The translations under genes were made by a program, and so were the position numbers. The notes beneath the pieces are model-generated. The model was not told the origin of the DNA, did no database searches, and saw nothing but the letters and a program-made list of their open reading frames with translations. DNA of 64,000 nt, taken from NCBI RefSeq assembly GCF_036226665.1, contig NZ_CP109007.1:4380501-4444500 (forward strand), given 5' to 3'. Each line of letters begins with the position of its first letter. Positions within the stretch are counted from its first letter, which is position 1. Positions 26,591 through 35,888 of the stretch are shown here, piece by piece. Origin of the DNA: Streptomyces sp. NBC_00691 (GTDB lineage: Bacteria > Actinomycetota > Actinomycetes > Streptomycetales > Streptomycetaceae).

Positions 26591-27007
26591 TCAGGAGGAG
26601 CGGGGCTGGGTGAAGCGCAGCATGTTGCCCGCCGGGTCCCGGAAGGCGCAGTCGCGGACGCCGTACGGCTGGTCCACCGGTTCCTGGAGGACCTCGCCGC
26701 CGGCCGCCCGGACGTGCTCGAAGGTGGCGTCGACGTCCTCGGTGGAGAAGATCACGCCACGCAGCATGCCCTTGGCGAGCAACTCGGCCACGGCCTGCCG
26801 GTCGGCGGGGGAGGCGTTGGGGTCGGCGAGCGGCGGTTCGAGGACGATCTCCACGTCCGGCTGTGCGGGGGACCCGACGGTCACCCAGCGCATCCCCTCG
26901 AAACCGACGTCGTTCCGCACCTCGAGACCGAGGGCGTCGCGGTAGAAGGCGAGGGCCTTGTCGTGGTCGTCGACTGCGATGAAGCACTGCGAGAGCTTGA
27001 CGTTCAT
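26591..27007 (-). CDS. VOC-superfamily (glyoxalase-like) protein
   Basis: A 138-aa vicinal-oxygen-chelate protein with two beta-alpha-beta modules: KLSQCFIAVDDHDKALAFYR opens the first and GVIFSTEDVDATFEHVRAAG the second; it ends DPAGNMLRFTQ, a common metal-ligand region. Likely a lyase, dioxygenase or drug-binding protein. It follows the AraC gene by 61 bp on the same strand, a frequent pairing in actinomycetes. Start ATG at 27007. Confidence 0.87.
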   Translation of the reverse strand: MNVKLSQCFIAVDDHDKALAFYRDALGLEVRNDVGFEGMRWVTVGSPAQPDVEIVLEPPLADPNASPADRQAVAELLAKGMLRGVIFSTEDVDATFEHVRAAGGEVLQEPVDQPYGVRDCAFRDPAGNMLRFTQPRSS

Positions 27008-27068
27008 GCCTTCGAAGCTACGGCGGACCACAGGTTTCCGCTTCTCCGGAACTGATCGATGCGCGGGC

Positions 27069-27476
27069 TCATGATCTCCGGACCGGCCGGGTACGGACCT
27101 TCGCGACGCATGCCGGGATCGCGGCCCCGTCCTCGTGGCGCCGCGCCCGGTAGGCGGACGGCGTCTCACCGACGAGTTCGGTGAAACGGGAGCTGAAGGA
27201 GCCGAGCGAGGTGCACCCGACGGCGAAGCAGACGTCCGTGACGCTCATGTCGCCCCGCCGCAGCAGGGCCTTGGCCCGCTCGACGCGCCGGGTCATGAGG
27301 TAGCTGTACGGGGTCTCGCCGTAGGCGGCGCGGAAGCTGCGGGCGAAGTGCCCGGTCGACATCAGGGCGACGGAGGCGAGTGCGGGGACGTCGAGCGGCA
27401 GCGCGTAGTCGCGATCCATCACGTCCCGCGCCCGGCGCAGCCGAACCAGGTCCTCCAGTGCCACGCCCACCAGCAT
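27069..27476 (-). CDS. AraC-family regulator, DNA-binding domain only
   Basis: A 135-aa protein containing little beyond the double helix-turn-helix of AraC regulators (ALASVALMSTGHFARSFRAA for HTH1; DVCFAVGCTSLGSFSSRFTE for HTH2), lacking a ligand domain. A basic tail follows. It is the gene directly upstream of the VOC protein and presumably controls it. The start at 27476 is the first ATG; a shorter start is possible. Confidence 0.85.
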   Translation of the reverse strand: MLVGVALEDLVRLRRARDVMDRDYALPLDVPALASVALMSTGHFARSFRAAYGETPYSYLMTRRVERAKALLRRGDMSVTDVCFAVGCTSLGSFSSRFTELVGETPSAYRARRHEDGAAIPACVAKVRTRPVRRS

Positions 27477-27498
27477 GGCACGGCGGCCCGCCGCCGGG

Positions 27499-28185
27499 TC
27501 AGGCCTGCCGGTTCGCGGGCGCCGACACGTGGGCGAGCAGGCGGTCCAGTGGGCGGGGTACCTCGGCGAGGTCGAGGGCGTCGATCAGCGAACGGGCGTA
27601 CTGGCTCTTGCGGCCGCTGATGGTGCCCATGAAGCGCCGCAGCTGCCGCTCGACGTCCCGCTCCCGCTGGGCGGGCTGCTTCTGGAAGATGCGGAAGGCC
27701 CGCAGGTCGCCCTGGGCGTCGACGACCCGCTGCACCGACTCGGCGCCCAGGGCGCGGATCAGCTCCTCCTCCAGGTCTGCGTCGCACACGTAGAAGCCGA
27801 GCGGCTCCATGCCGGCGCGGCCGAGCCCGTGGCCGAGTCCTTCGCGTTCGAGCGCGCGCGAGAAGTGGCCCTCCTCGCCGGCGTCGCACAGGCCCGCCAG
27901 CGTCACGCCGAGCCCCTGGGGCCCGAGCAGGTGCACGAACCTGCCGATGTTGGTCGCCCCGCCGAGCGGAACGACGGCGATGCCCTCCGCGTCGAGGGAG
28001 CGGCCGTGGCGGGCGGCGAGCGCGTCGAGCGCGACGTGGTCGCTGACCCCCTCCACGAGCACGGCGGTACGCAGCTCGGTGCCGGCCGCGAGTTCGCGCG
28101 CGACGTCGGCGGCCGCCGAAGCCGCCGCGCCGTCGGCCGCCCATTCCCTGACCGCCGCCCGGAAGCGCCCCGCCGTCGTGTCCAT
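27499..28185 (-). CDS. TOPRIM-domain (OLD-type) nucleotidyltransferase/hydrolase
   Basis: A 228-aa stand-alone TOPRIM protein. The catalytic Glu lies in VLVEGVSDHVAL (~46-57), and the DxD pair in YVCDADLEEELI (~143-154). Related TOPRIM domains occur in OLD nucleases, but no ATPase domain or GajB-like helicase is next to it here, so a defence role is not supported by context. Role unknown. It shares its upstream region with the divergent XRE gene. Confidence 0.8.
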   Translation of the reverse strand: MDTTAGRFRAAVREWAADGAAASAAADVARELAAGTELRTAVLVEGVSDHVALDALAARHGRSLDAEGIAVVPLGGATNIGRFVHLLGPQGLGVTLAGLCDAGEEGHFSRALEREGLGHGLGRAGMEPLGFYVCDADLEEELIRALGAESVQRVVDAQGDLRAFRIFQKQPAQRERDVERQLRRFMGTISGRKSQYARSLIDALDLAEVPRPLDRLLAHVSAPANRQA

Positions 28186-28346
28186 GCGGCCCAGTCTCGC
28201 AGCAGCGGCGGCGGAGATCACGGGGATTACGGGGGCCGCCGGGGCTGCACGGGCCACCCTGTGGCTGCGGGTGACGACGGGCTCCTGGGGCCCGCCGAGG
28301 ATGACGGGGCCGCAGGGGAGTGGGGGGAACTCGCGAGGGCGACTCC

Positions 28347-28375
28347 TGCAAGCGGCTGCTTGCAATAGTTAGCAA
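28347..28375 (+). promoter_or_regulatory. Overlapping palindromes upstream of the XRE regulator
   Basis: TGCAAGC-GGCT-GCTTGCA (28347-28364) is a perfect 7-bp inverted repeat; the overlapping TTGC-N8-GCAA (28360-28375) adds a third half-site. They lie 20-48 bp before the XRE start and are plausible autoregulatory operators, also able to affect the divergent TOPRIM gene. Confidence 0.6.
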
Positions 28376-28394
28376 AGGCTGGCATGGTCGGGGC

Positions 28395-28847
28395 ATGGCA
28401 TCGCTCAACGTCGGCAATCTCGGTGAGTACCTCCGCGAACAGCGGCGGACCGCCCAGCTTTCCCTGCGGCAGCTCGCCGACGCCGCCGGCGTGTCGAACC
28501 CGTACCTGAGTCAGATCGAGCGGGGGCTGCGGAAGCCCAGCGCCGAAGTGCTGCAGCAGGTCGCGAAGGCACTGCGGATCTCCGCGGAGACGCTCTACGT
28601 ACGGGCCGGGATCCTCGACGAGAAGGAGCGGGACGAGCTGGAGACGCGCGCCGTCATCCTCGCCGACCCCTCGATCAACGAGCGGCAGAAGCAGGTGCTG
28701 CTCCAGATCTACGACTCGTTCCGCAAGGAGAACGCCGCCGAGGCCGCCGAAGCGGCCGAAGCGGCCGCCCGGGCCGCGACAGAGACCCCCGCGGGCACCC
28801 GCGCCGAGGCCGCCGAGCGGCCCGCCGACGCGACGCCCGATGCCTGA
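28395..28847 (+). CDS. XRE-family regulator (Rv0474-like)
   Basis: A 150-aa Cro/C1-type regulator. HTH at ~8-62 (LREQRRTAQLSLRQLADAAG, VSNPYLSQIERGLRKPS); a helical segment and an Ala/Glu-rich low-complexity tail (EAAEAAEAAAR) follow. It resembles M. tuberculosis Rv0474, which also lies upstream of hbhA, as this gene lies upstream of an HbhA-like gene. Start ATG at 28395. Two palindromes overlap its promoter. Confidence 0.85.
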   Translation: MASLNVGNLGEYLREQRRTAQLSLRQLADAAGVSNPYLSQIERGLRKPSAEVLQQVAKALRISAETLYVRAGILDEKERDELETRAVILADPSINERQKQVLLQIYDSFRKENAAEAAEAAEAAARAATETPAGTRAEAAERPADATPDA

Positions 28848-28899
28848 CCGCCCCTGAGCCAGCGCTCGCTCGCACGTCACATCCGGGAGGACCACCAGC

Positions 28900-29478
28900 A
28901 TGGCCATCATCGACGAACTGCGTACCCCTCTCTACTTCGCCGCCGGCACCGCGGACCTCGCCGTGCAGCAGGCGAAGAAGGTTCCCGGCCTGATCGAGCA
29001 GATCGCCGCCGAGGCGCCCGCCCGCATCGACGCCGTGCGGAACACCGACCCCAAGGCCGTGCAGGAGAAGGTGACCGCGCAGGCCAAGGAGGCCCAGGCC
29101 ACCGTGCAGTCGAAGCTCGCCGATGTCGTCGGCGGTCTCGACACGGACTTCAAGAAGCTCGGCGAGACCGCCCAGGACCTCGCCCTGCGCGGTGTCGGCG
29201 TCGCCGCCGAGTACGCCGTGAAGGCCCGCGAGAAGTACGAGGAGGTCGCCGCCCACGGCGAGGAGGCCGTCAAGGCCTGGCGTGGGGAGGTCGCCGAGGA
29301 GATCGTCGAGATCGCCGTCGTCGTCGAGCCGGAGGAGACCAAGGCCGAGGAGCCGGTGACGGCCCCCGCCGAGCCCGCCGCGTCCGAGCCCGCCGAGGCC
29401 AAGAAGACGCCCGCCCGCAAGACCACCGCCCGCAAGGCTCCCGCCAAGAAGGCGGCCGTCACCGCCGAGAAGGAGTAG
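28900..29478 (+). CDS. HbhA-like coiled-coil protein with Lys/Ala/Pro-rich tail
   Basis: 192 aa. The first ~150 residues are predicted helical and amphipathic (MAIIDELRTPLYFAAGTADLA opens the protein), and the C-terminus is a basic Lys-Ala-Pro array (KKTPARKTTARKAPAKKA) like that of mycobacterial heparin-binding hemagglutinin. In mycobacteria HbhA is a surface adhesin and a lipid/septation-associated protein. Host adhesion is not relevant to a soil streptomycete, so an envelope or polar-growth role is more likely (inference). GGGAGGACC precedes the ATG. Confidence 0.8.
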   Translation: MAIIDELRTPLYFAAGTADLAVQQAKKVPGLIEQIAAEAPARIDAVRNTDPKAVQEKVTAQAKEAQATVQSKLADVVGGLDTDFKKLGETAQDLALRGVGVAAEYAVKAREKYEEVAAHGEEAVKAWRGEVAEEIVEIAVVVEPEETKAEEPVTAPAEPAASEPAEAKKTPARKTTARKAPAKKAAVTAEKE

Positions 29479-29495
29479 GACCGGGCACCAATGCG

Positions 29496-29522
29496 GGTAC
29501 CCGGTGCGTTGAACCGGGTACC
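29496..29522 (+). terminator. Hairpin between the HbhA-like and DUF2516 genes
   Basis: GGTACCCGG (29496-29504) and exact complement (29514-29522) with a 9-nt loop; a weak terminator or attenuator inside an otherwise operon-like trio. Confidence 0.5.
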
Positions 29523-29567
29523 TTGACCGCGAGGCGCTCTTCCCCTCTTCCCTAGGCGGTGCTCAGC

Positions 29568-29912
29568 ATGTTGCGCGCGGGATTCGACTCCCTCCTCACC
29601 CTGGTGATGTTCCTGATCTTCACCGGCTTCGCCGTCGCCGCGCTCGTCTTCGCCGCCATGGCGCGCGAGGACGCCTACCGCGCCGCCGAGAAGCAGACGA
29701 AGAAGTTCTGGCTGATCGTCCTGGGCATCAACCTCGCCCTGAACCTGCTCTACCCGATGCTGTTCCTGCAGATCGCGGGCGTGATCGCCGCCATCGTCTT
29801 CATGGTCGACGTCCGCCCCGCGCTCCGGCAGGTGTCGGGAGGCGGCGGTGGCCGACGGGGCGGCGGCTCCAGCAGCGACGGTCCGTACGGCCCGTACAAC
29901 GGCGGCCGCTAG
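29568..29912 (+). CDS. DUF2516 membrane protein
   Basis: A 114-aa protein with about three membrane segments (LVMFLIFTGFAVAALVFAA, FWLIVLGINLALNLLY, MLFLQIAGVIAAIVFMVD) and a Gly/Ser-rich tail (GGGGGRRGGGSSSDG). The family corresponds to Rv0476 in mycobacteria, again downstream of hbhA. Start ATG at 29568; GTG at 29559 is possible. Confidence 0.82.
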   Translation: MLRAGFDSLLTLVMFLIFTGFAVAALVFAAMAREDAYRAAEKQTKKFWLIVLGINLALNLLYPMLFLQIAGVIAAIVFMVDVRPALRQVSGGGGGRRGGGSSSDGPYGPYNGGR

Positions 29913-30002
29913 CCGCGCGGTCTCTTCCGGCCCGGCCGCAGGAGCCGGCCGTGAGGGCGGCCTCCGCGCGCCGGCCGTGAGACGTGACATCAGGGCCCGG
30001 GG

Positions 30003-31319
30003 TCATCCCCGGGTCCTGTCCCTTTCCAGGGCCAGGACCGCGACGTCGTCCGTCAGCTCGCCGCCGTTCAGGGACCGGACCTCCGTCACCGCGGCCTCCA
30101 GGAGCTCGTCGCCCCGCAGGCCCGAGGTCAGCTGCCGGTTGATCATGTCGACCATCCCGTCCTGGCCGAGCCGCGGCGAGCCGGGTCCGGCCGAGCGGCC
30201 CTCGATCAGTCCGTCCGTGTACATGAGCAGGCTCCACGCCCCGCCGAGCTCGACCTGCCGGCGCGGCCAGCGGGCGCGCGGCAGCAGTCCGAGGGCCGGG
30301 CCGCCGTCCTCGTACGGCAGCAGCCGGGCCGCCCGCCCCTGCCGGGCGATCAGCGGAGACGGGTGCCCCGCCAGGCACAGGCCCGCGCGGCGACCGTCGG
30401 GCGCGATGTCGACGGTGCAGAGGGTCGCGAAGATCTCCTCGCTCTCCCGCTCGTGCTCCAGGACCTGCTGCATCGTCGAGAGCAGTTCGTCCCCGCACAG
30501 CCCCGCGAAGGTCAGGGCGCGCCAGGCGATCCGCAGTTCGACGCCGAGCGCGGCCTCGTCGGGGCCGTGGCCGCAGACGTCGCCGATCATGGCGTGGACG
30601 GTGCCGTCGGGCGTACGGACCACGTCGTAGAAGTCGCCGCCGAGCAGGGCGCGCGAGCGGCCGGGCCGGTAGTGGGCCGCGAAGCGGAGTTCGGAGCCCT
30701 CCAGGAGCGGCGTGGGGAGCAGCCCGCGCTCCAGGCGGGCGTTCTCCTGCGCGCGGAGCCGCGACTCGGCGAGCTTCACCTGGACGGCGTCGGCGCGCTT
30801 GCGCTCGACGGCGTACCGGATGGCCCGGCTGAGCAGCCGCCCGTCGAGTTCCTCGCGGAAGAGGTGGTCCTGGGCTCCGACGCGTACCGCCTCGGCGGCC
30901 AGCTCGGCGTCGGCGGAGGCCGCGAGCGCGAGGACGGCGTGGCGCGGGGCGAGCCGCAGGATGTGCCGCAGGGGGGCGAGCGGGTCGTCGCCGGCGGCGG
31001 CCCGGGGGCCGGGCAGGGACAGGTCGACGAGGATGCAGTGGACGTCGTCGGTGAGGAGCCGCTCGGCCTCGGTGAGGTTGCGGGCGGTCCGGATGCGGAC
31101 CCGGGTGCCGGCGGCGTCGGCCGCGTCCAGCAGTTCGGGTACGGCAAGGGCACCCGCCGGGTCGTCCTCGACGACCAGGAGAGTGAGATCGGTGCGATCG
31201 CTGCCTGTGACTGTGCCTGTCATAGCGGTGGCGTCCATGGCGGTGGCGTCCGTAGTGGCGACGTCGCCGGGTCCCGCAACGGCAGAGACGTTTCTCTGAC
31301 GCGGTACGGATACGGGCAT
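30003..31319 (-). CDS. Response-regulator-type PP2C (SpoIIE/RsbU-like) phosphatase
   Basis: A 438-aa two-domain signalling protein. An N-terminal receiver (LLVVEDDP, phospho-acceptor Asp in CILVDLSLPGP, ~50-165) is followed by a short helical linker and a PP2C-type phosphatase domain with metal-binding motifs GGDFYDVV, GDVCGHGPDEAAL and DGLIEGR plus DDVAVLALE. Such RsbU-like enzymes dephosphorylate anti-anti-sigma factors in partner-switching circuits; here no sigma or anti-sigma gene is adjacent. Start ATG at 31319; a later ATG (MTGTVTG) is possible. Likely phosphorylated by an unlinked kinase. Confidence 0.88.
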   Translation of the reverse strand: MPVSVPRQRNVSAVAGPGDVATTDATAMDATAMTGTVTGSDRTDLTLLVVEDDPAGALAVPELLDAADAAGTRVRIRTARNLTEAERLLTDDVHCILVDLSLPGPRAAAGDDPLAPLRHILRLAPRHAVLALAASADAELAAEAVRVGAQDHLFREELDGRLLSRAIRYAVERKRADAVQVKLAESRLRAQENARLERGLLPTPLLEGSELRFAAHYRPGRSRALLGGDFYDVVRTPDGTVHAMIGDVCGHGPDEAALGVELRIAWRALTFAGLCGDELLSTMQQVLEHERESEEIFATLCTVDIAPDGRRAGLCLAGHPSPLIARQGRAARLLPYEDGGPALGLLPRARWPRRQVELGGAWSLLMYTDGLIEGRSAGPGSPRLGQDGMVDMINRQLTSGLRGDELLEAAVTEVRSLNGGELTDDVAVLALERDRTRG

Positions 31320-31651
31320 CGGTCCGGGTTTCCTTCCCTCCCCCCGAGGGTGCGCAGGGCGCCGGGTGGCGTCCCGCCCGTCCCGGACCATAGCGGTAGG
31401 GCGGTGCGCAGCGGAATGGTGATCAGCGGGTCGGCGTCCGCGTCTCGATTGGCATATGCCGCGGAAGGGGAGGTACTTGCCCCTGTGCGGGCGACGGGGC
31501 GGCCCCGAGGCAATGAGAAAGGTCACGCCGGGGGTGGCGCCCGTGGTTCCCCCGCCGCGCGTGGACTCCGTCACGTCGGGGGAGAGGGGGAGTGCGAGAG
31601 GGAGCGGCGCGCGAGGTGATGTCCGCCGTCACACCGGCGGGCGGCGCCCCG

Positions 31652-32701
31652 TCACGCCGGGCGGACGACGCCCAGGATCTCCATCGAGCCGGCCCCCGTG
31701 AGCGTCACGTTCCGTCCGGGGCGCGGCGCGTGCACGATCGTGCCGTTGCCGACGTACATCCCGATGTGGCTCGCGTCCTTGAAGTAGACGATCAGGTCGC
31801 CGGGCCGCATGTCCTTGATGTCCACGCGCGGAAGCAGGCGCCACTGCTCCTGCGAGGTGCGCGGTATCGGACGGCCCGCCGTGCCCCAGGCGAGCTGGGT
31901 CAGTCCGGAGCAGTCGTACGAGTCCGGGCCCTCGGCGCCCCACACGTACGGCTTGCCGATCTGCGCGGTCGCGAACTCGATCGCCTTCTTCGCCGCCGGC
32001 GTCGTGTCGCCCTTGAGGCCGGCGAGGACACCGGTGCCGAGCCAGGTCGTCTGGGCCCTGGACAGCGCCAGCTCCTCCAGGCGCCGCAGCCGCTCCCGCT
32101 CCTCGGCGGCGAGTTCGGACTCCAGCTTCTTCGCGGCGGCGATCTTGCCGTCGATCTCCTTCTTCGCCTGGGCCTGCCGTACGCGGTTGGCCTCCAGCTT
32201 GGTCCAGTTCACGCCCGCGTCCGTGGCGTAGACGTCCAACTGGGCCTGGGTGCGCGTCATTTCACCGAGCAGGTCCGTGGTGGCCTTCGCCCCGGCCTTG
32301 AGGCGCCCCGCGTTGTCGAGGAAGAGCTGGGGGTCGTTCGTGAGGACGAGCTGCGCGCCGTCGGGGAGCCCGCCGTTGCGGTACTGGGCGCGGGCGGTGG
32401 CGCCGGCCTTGGCCTTGAGGGCCTCGATCTTCTCGCGGCCCTCCACGATCATCACGGCGACCCGGACGATCTCGGCGGACTGCTCCTTCGACTTCTCCTC
32501 CGCGAGGTTGTACGCGTCGGTGGCGACGGCGGCCTGCCGGTACAGGGCGTCTATCTCCTGGCGCACCTCCTCCAGGGTCTTCTTCGGAGGCGGCGGCGGG
32601 AGCGGCGCGGCGGCCGCCTGCAGGGTCAGCGCGGGCGAGGCCAGCACGGTCAAGGCGCAGATCATCGTGATCGCGGCGGTGGCGTGGCGGCGTCGGTTCA
32701 C
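31652..32701 (-). CDS. Secreted NlpC/P60 peptidoglycan hydrolase
   Basis: A 349-aa RipA-like endopeptidase. The GTG start at 32701 gives a signal peptide (TAAITMICALTVLASPALT), then a long coiled coil (~45-225) and a C-terminal NlpC/P60 domain with catalytic Cys in DSYDCSGLTQ and His in ASHIGMYVGNG. It cleaves D-Glu-diaminopimelate bonds in cell-wall peptides during growth or spore wall remodelling. The coiled coil probably autoinhibits the enzyme or mediates partner binding. I did not find the ydaO-type c-di-AMP riboswitch that sometimes precedes such genes. Confidence 0.9.
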   Translation of the reverse strand: MNRRRHATAAITMICALTVLASPALTLQAAAAPLPPPPPKKTLEEVRQEIDALYRQAAVATDAYNLAEEKSKEQSAEIVRVAVMIVEGREKIEALKAKAGATARAQYRNGGLPDGAQLVLTNDPQLFLDNAGRLKAGAKATTDLLGEMTRTQAQLDVYATDAGVNWTKLEANRVRQAQAKKEIDGKIAAAKKLESELAAEERERLRRLEELALSRAQTTWLGTGVLAGLKGDTTPAAKKAIEFATAQIGKPYVWGAEGPDSYDCSGLTQLAWGTAGRPIPRTSQEQWRLLPRVDIKDMRPGDLIVYFKDASHIGMYVGNGTIVHAPRPGRNVTLTGAGSMEILGVVRPA

Positions 32702-32907
32702 GAGCTCCCCCTCGAGTGACCAAATCTGATTTACCGTCAGTAACTTAGCGGTGACCTTGGCGATAGTGCCATGCGAAACCGTAAAGCGACAGGGGAAACG
32801 GGGGCCTGTCGGGCCTGCTCCCCCCACCAGTGACGAGGGATACGCGTGTGGCGTTCCCGACGTACCGGAAATTCAGCGGCAGTTGAGAAAAGAGAGGTCT
32901 CGTTCAC

Positions 32908-33702
32908 TCAGCCCCGCGGCGCCAGTGCCCCCCACCGCACCGTCACCTCGCCCTGGCGCCACCGCCGGGGCCCGTCCGTCAGCGGCCAGTCCACCGCCAG
33001 GTCGCGGACCGAGCGGATCCACCGCTGCCGTGCGCCGAGCGAGGCGTACGGGGCCGCCGCCGCCCACGCCCGGTCGAAGTCCCGGAGGAACGCGTGCACC
33101 GGTTCACCCGGCACGTTGCGGTGGATGAGCGCCTTCGGCAGCCGCTCCGCCAGGTCCGACGGCCGGTCGAGCGAGCCGAGCCGGGTCGCGAAGGTCACCG
33201 TCCGCGGCCCGCTCCCGTCGAGCGCGACCCAGACGTGCCGGCGCCCGATCTCGTCGCAGGTGCCCTCCACCAGCAGTCCGCCCGGGGCGAGGCGTCCGCA
33301 CAGCCGCTCCCAGACGGCCGCGACCTGCTCCTCGTCGTACTGGCGCAGCACGTTCGCCGCCCGGATCAGGGCGACCCGGCCGGGCACGGGCACCTCGAAG
33401 CCACCGTGCAGGAAGGAGAGCCCCTCGTGCTCGTACGGCTTCGCGGCCTCGACGCGGGCGGGCTCGATCTCGATGCCGTACAGGCGGGTGCGGGGTTCGG
33501 CGGTGCGCAGCCGGGCGAGGAGTTCGACGGCGGTCCAGGGGGCGGCCCCGTATCCGAGGTCCACGGCGAGCGGCGGCTCGGGCGAGCCGCGCAGGGCGGG
33601 CCCGTGGACGGCGGCGATCCAGCGGTCCATGCGGCGCAGACGGTTGGGGTTGGTGGTCCCGCGGGTCGGGGTGCCGACGGGGCGGGTGGTGCGCGGGGCC
33701 AT
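32908..33702 (-). CDS. Class I SAM-dependent methyltransferase
   Basis: 264 aa. The AdoMet-binding motif I is AVDLGYGAAPWTAVEL (~46-61), motif II is near LYGIEIEPARVEAA, and a post-motif is present in GRVALIRAANVLRQYDEEQV. The substrate is unknown. The gene is divergent from mshA across a 252-bp region and convergent with nothing; it is probably monocistronic. Confidence 0.82.
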   Translation of the reverse strand: MAPRTTRPVGTPTRGTTNPNRLRRMDRWIAAVHGPALRGSPEPPLAVDLGYGAAPWTAVELLARLRTAEPRTRLYGIEIEPARVEAAKPYEHEGLSFLHGGFEVPVPGRVALIRAANVLRQYDEEQVAAVWERLCGRLAPGGLLVEGTCDEIGRRHVWVALDGSGPRTVTFATRLGSLDRPSDLAERLPKALIHRNVPGEPVHAFLRDFDRAWAAAAPYASLGARQRWIRSVRDLAVDWPLTDGPRRWRQGEVTVRWGALAPRG

Positions 33703-33954
33703 GCCGAAAGGTTACGGGGTGGGGGAGAAGGGTGATGCGCCCCGGTAATGAATTGGCAAAGCGGCGTGCGCGATGGAAATGAAAGGTTCCGTTCCGGTGT
33801 TGTCCCGGCCGGAGGGCGCACCACGTCCTCCCGCCGCCATGCCCATGGCGCCGAGTTCGGCCCGATCTGATCAGCCCGACGTGCTCAGCCCCGAGTGCTC
33901 AGCCCCGACGTGTCGGACCCGATGCGTTCGTCCCCGAGCGGAAGGACCGCCGAC

Positions 33955-35322
33955 GTGAGCCAGTACGTGTCCCGGTTCGCCGGCACCCGGCACCGGCATC
34001 CGGCGCCGGCCCGGCTCCGGCTCCCCGGCCGGAACCGCACCCCGCGCCGCGTGGCCATGCTCAGCGTCCACACCTCCCCGCTGCACCAGCCCGGCACGGG
34101 CGACGCGGGCGGCATGAACGTCTACATCGTGGAGCTGGCGAAACGACTCGCCGCCATCGACATCGAGGTCGAGATCTTCACCCGGGCCACCACCGGTGGT
34201 CTCCCCCCGGTCGTCGAGCTCACTCCCGGCGTCCTCGTCCGGCACGTCGACGCCGGTCCGTACGAGGGCCTGGCCAAGGAGGAGCTGCCGGCCCAGCTCT
34301 GCGCCTTCACGCACGGCGTGATGCAGGCCTGGGCGGGTCACCGGCCCGGTCACTACGACCTGGTCCACTCCCACTACTGGCTCTCCGGCCACGTCGGCTG
34401 GCTGGCCGCCCAGCGCTGGGGCGTCCCGCTCGTCCACGCCATGCACACCATGGCGAAGGTCAAGAACGCGGCGCTCGCCGAGGGCGACACCCCCGAGCCC
34501 GCCGCCCGGGTGATCGGCGAGACGCAGATCGTCGACGCCGCCGACCGGCTGATCGCGAACACCGCCGAGGAGGCCGACGAGCTCGCCCGCTTCTACGACG
34601 CGGACCCCGGCAAGATCGCGGTCGTCCACCCGGGGGTCAACCTCGACCACTTCCGCCCGGCCGACGGCCGCGCCGCCGCCCGGGCACGGCTCGGGCTGCC
34701 GCAGGAGGCCTTCATCCCGGTCTTCGCCGGCCGCATCCAGCCGCTGAAGGCCCCGGACATCCTGCTGCGCGCCGCCGCCGAGCTGGTCGACCGGGACCCC
34801 TCGCTGCGCTCGCGCATGATCGTTCCCGTGGTCGGCGGCCCGAGCGGCAGCGGCCTGGCGAAGCCGGAGGGGCTGCAGAAGCTGGCCGCCCGGCTGGGCA
34901 TCGCGGACATCGTGCGCTTCCACCCGCCGGTGGGCCAGGACCGGCTCGCCGACTGGTTCCGCGCGGCGAGCGTCCTCGTCATGCCCTCGTACAGCGAGTC
35001 CTTCGGTCTGGTCGCGATCGAGGCGCAGGCGGCCGGCACCCCGGTCGTCGCGGCGGCGGTGGGCGGTCTGCCCGTGGCCGTACGGGACGACGTGACCGGC
35101 TTCCTCGTCCAGGGGCACGACCCGGTGGACTACGCCCGTGCGCTCGGGCGCTTCGTGGCGGACCCGTCGCTCGTGGCGCGGATGGGCGCGGCGGCGGCCC
35201 TGCATGCCGGGTCGTTCGGCTGGGACACGGCCGCCTCGGGCACGGCGGATGTGTACACGGCCGCCGTGCACGACCACCGGCTGCGCGACAACCGCCGTCG
35301 CGTACGCTCCCACCATGGCTGA
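33955..35322 (+). CDS. mshA: MshA, D-inositol-3-phosphate glycosyltransferase
   Basis: First committed enzyme of mycothiol biosynthesis: transfers GlcNAc from UDP-GlcNAc to 1L-myo-inositol 1-phosphate. The 455-aa GT4/GT-B protein shows the N-terminal [19 protein letters not shown] loop that binds the donor, HSHYWLSG in the middle and the EX7E-type region [19 protein letters not shown] (~345-363). Start GTG at 33955 with GGAAGGA upstream; earlier in-frame starts (33895, 33922) add a non-conserved extension. The YbjN-domain gene overlaps its 3' end by 8 nt. Confidence 0.93.
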   Translation: MSQYVSRFAGTRHRHPAPARLRLPGRNRTPRRVAMLSVHTSPLHQPGTGDAGGMNVYIVELAKRLAAIDIEVEIFTRATTGGLPPVVELTPGVLVRHVDAGPYEGLAKEELPAQLCAFTHGVMQAWAGHRPGHYDLVHSHYWLSGHVGWLAAQRWGVPLVHAMHTMAKVKNAALAEGDTPEPAARVIGETQIVDAADRLIANTAEEADELARFYDADPGKIAVVHPGVNLDHFRPADGRAAARARLGLPQEAFIPVFAGRIQPLKAPDILLRAAAELVDRDPSLRSRMIVPVVGGPSGSGLAKPEGLQKLAARLGIADIVRFHPPVGQDRLADWFRAASVLVMPSYSESFGLVAIEAQAAGTPVVAAAVGGLPVAVRDDVTGFLVQGHDPVDYARALGRFVADPSLVARMGAAAALHAGSFGWDTAASGTADVYTAAVHDHRLRDNRRRVRSHHG

Positions 35323-35827
35323 TCTCGAGGACGTCCGGCGGACCGTCGAGGACACGTTCAAGGACGCGGAACTGGAGTGGGAGTCCCCCGAGCCGGGCTC
35401 CTACGTGGTCAAGCTCCCCGGCACGCGCAAACTCTTCACCACGCTCTCCCTGCGTGTCGGACGCCACTCGCTCTCCCTCAACGCGTTCGTCATCCGCCAC
35501 CCCGACGAGAACGAGGCGGGCGTCCACCGCTGGCTGCTCGAACGCAACCTCAGGCTGTACGGGGTGAGTTACGCGGTCGACGGCCTCGGTGACATCTACC
35601 TGGCCGGCAAGCTGCCGCTCGCCGCCGTGACGCCCGAGGAGCTCGACCGGCTCCTCGGCTCGGTCCTGGAGGCGGCGGACGGGGACTTCAACACGCTCCT
35701 GGAGCTGGGCTTCGCCTCGGCGATCCGGCGTGAGTACGAGTGGCGGGTCTCGCGCGGTGAGTCGACCCGGAACCTCGACGCGTTCAAGAACCTGACCCAG
35801 AAGTCGTCGGAGAAGCCTGCCGGCTGA
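35315..35827 (+). CDS. YbjN-domain protein
   Basis: 170 aa with a YbjN-type fold ([22 protein letters not shown], then [22 protein letters not shown]). YbjN proteins act as chaperone-like or regulatory factors; the molecular role is undefined. ATG at 35315 overlaps the mshA stop, indicating translational coupling and a link to mycothiol or redox control by context only. Confidence 0.85.
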   Translation: MADLEDVRRTVEDTFKDAELEWESPEPGSYVVKLPGTRKLFTTLSLRVGRHSLSLNAFVIRHPDENEAGVHRWLLERNLRLYGVSYAVDGLGDIYLAGKLPLAAVTPEELDRLLGSVLEAADGDFNTLLELGFASAIRREYEWRVSRGESTRNLDAFKNLTQKSSEKPAG

Positions 35828-35888
35828 CCCCTCTCCCGCAAGGGCCTTCTGCTGCCATGCTCTCGCCCACGGCAGATCTGAACACCAT

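Noticed and set aside
27499-28185. TOPRIM protein as part of a Gabija/OLD-like defence system
   Set aside because: No ATPase domain, helicase or nuclease partner lies next to it.
32702-32830. Possible ydaO-type c-di-AMP riboswitch before the NlpC/P60 gene
   Set aside because: The expected conserved segments are not recognisable and the leader is short.
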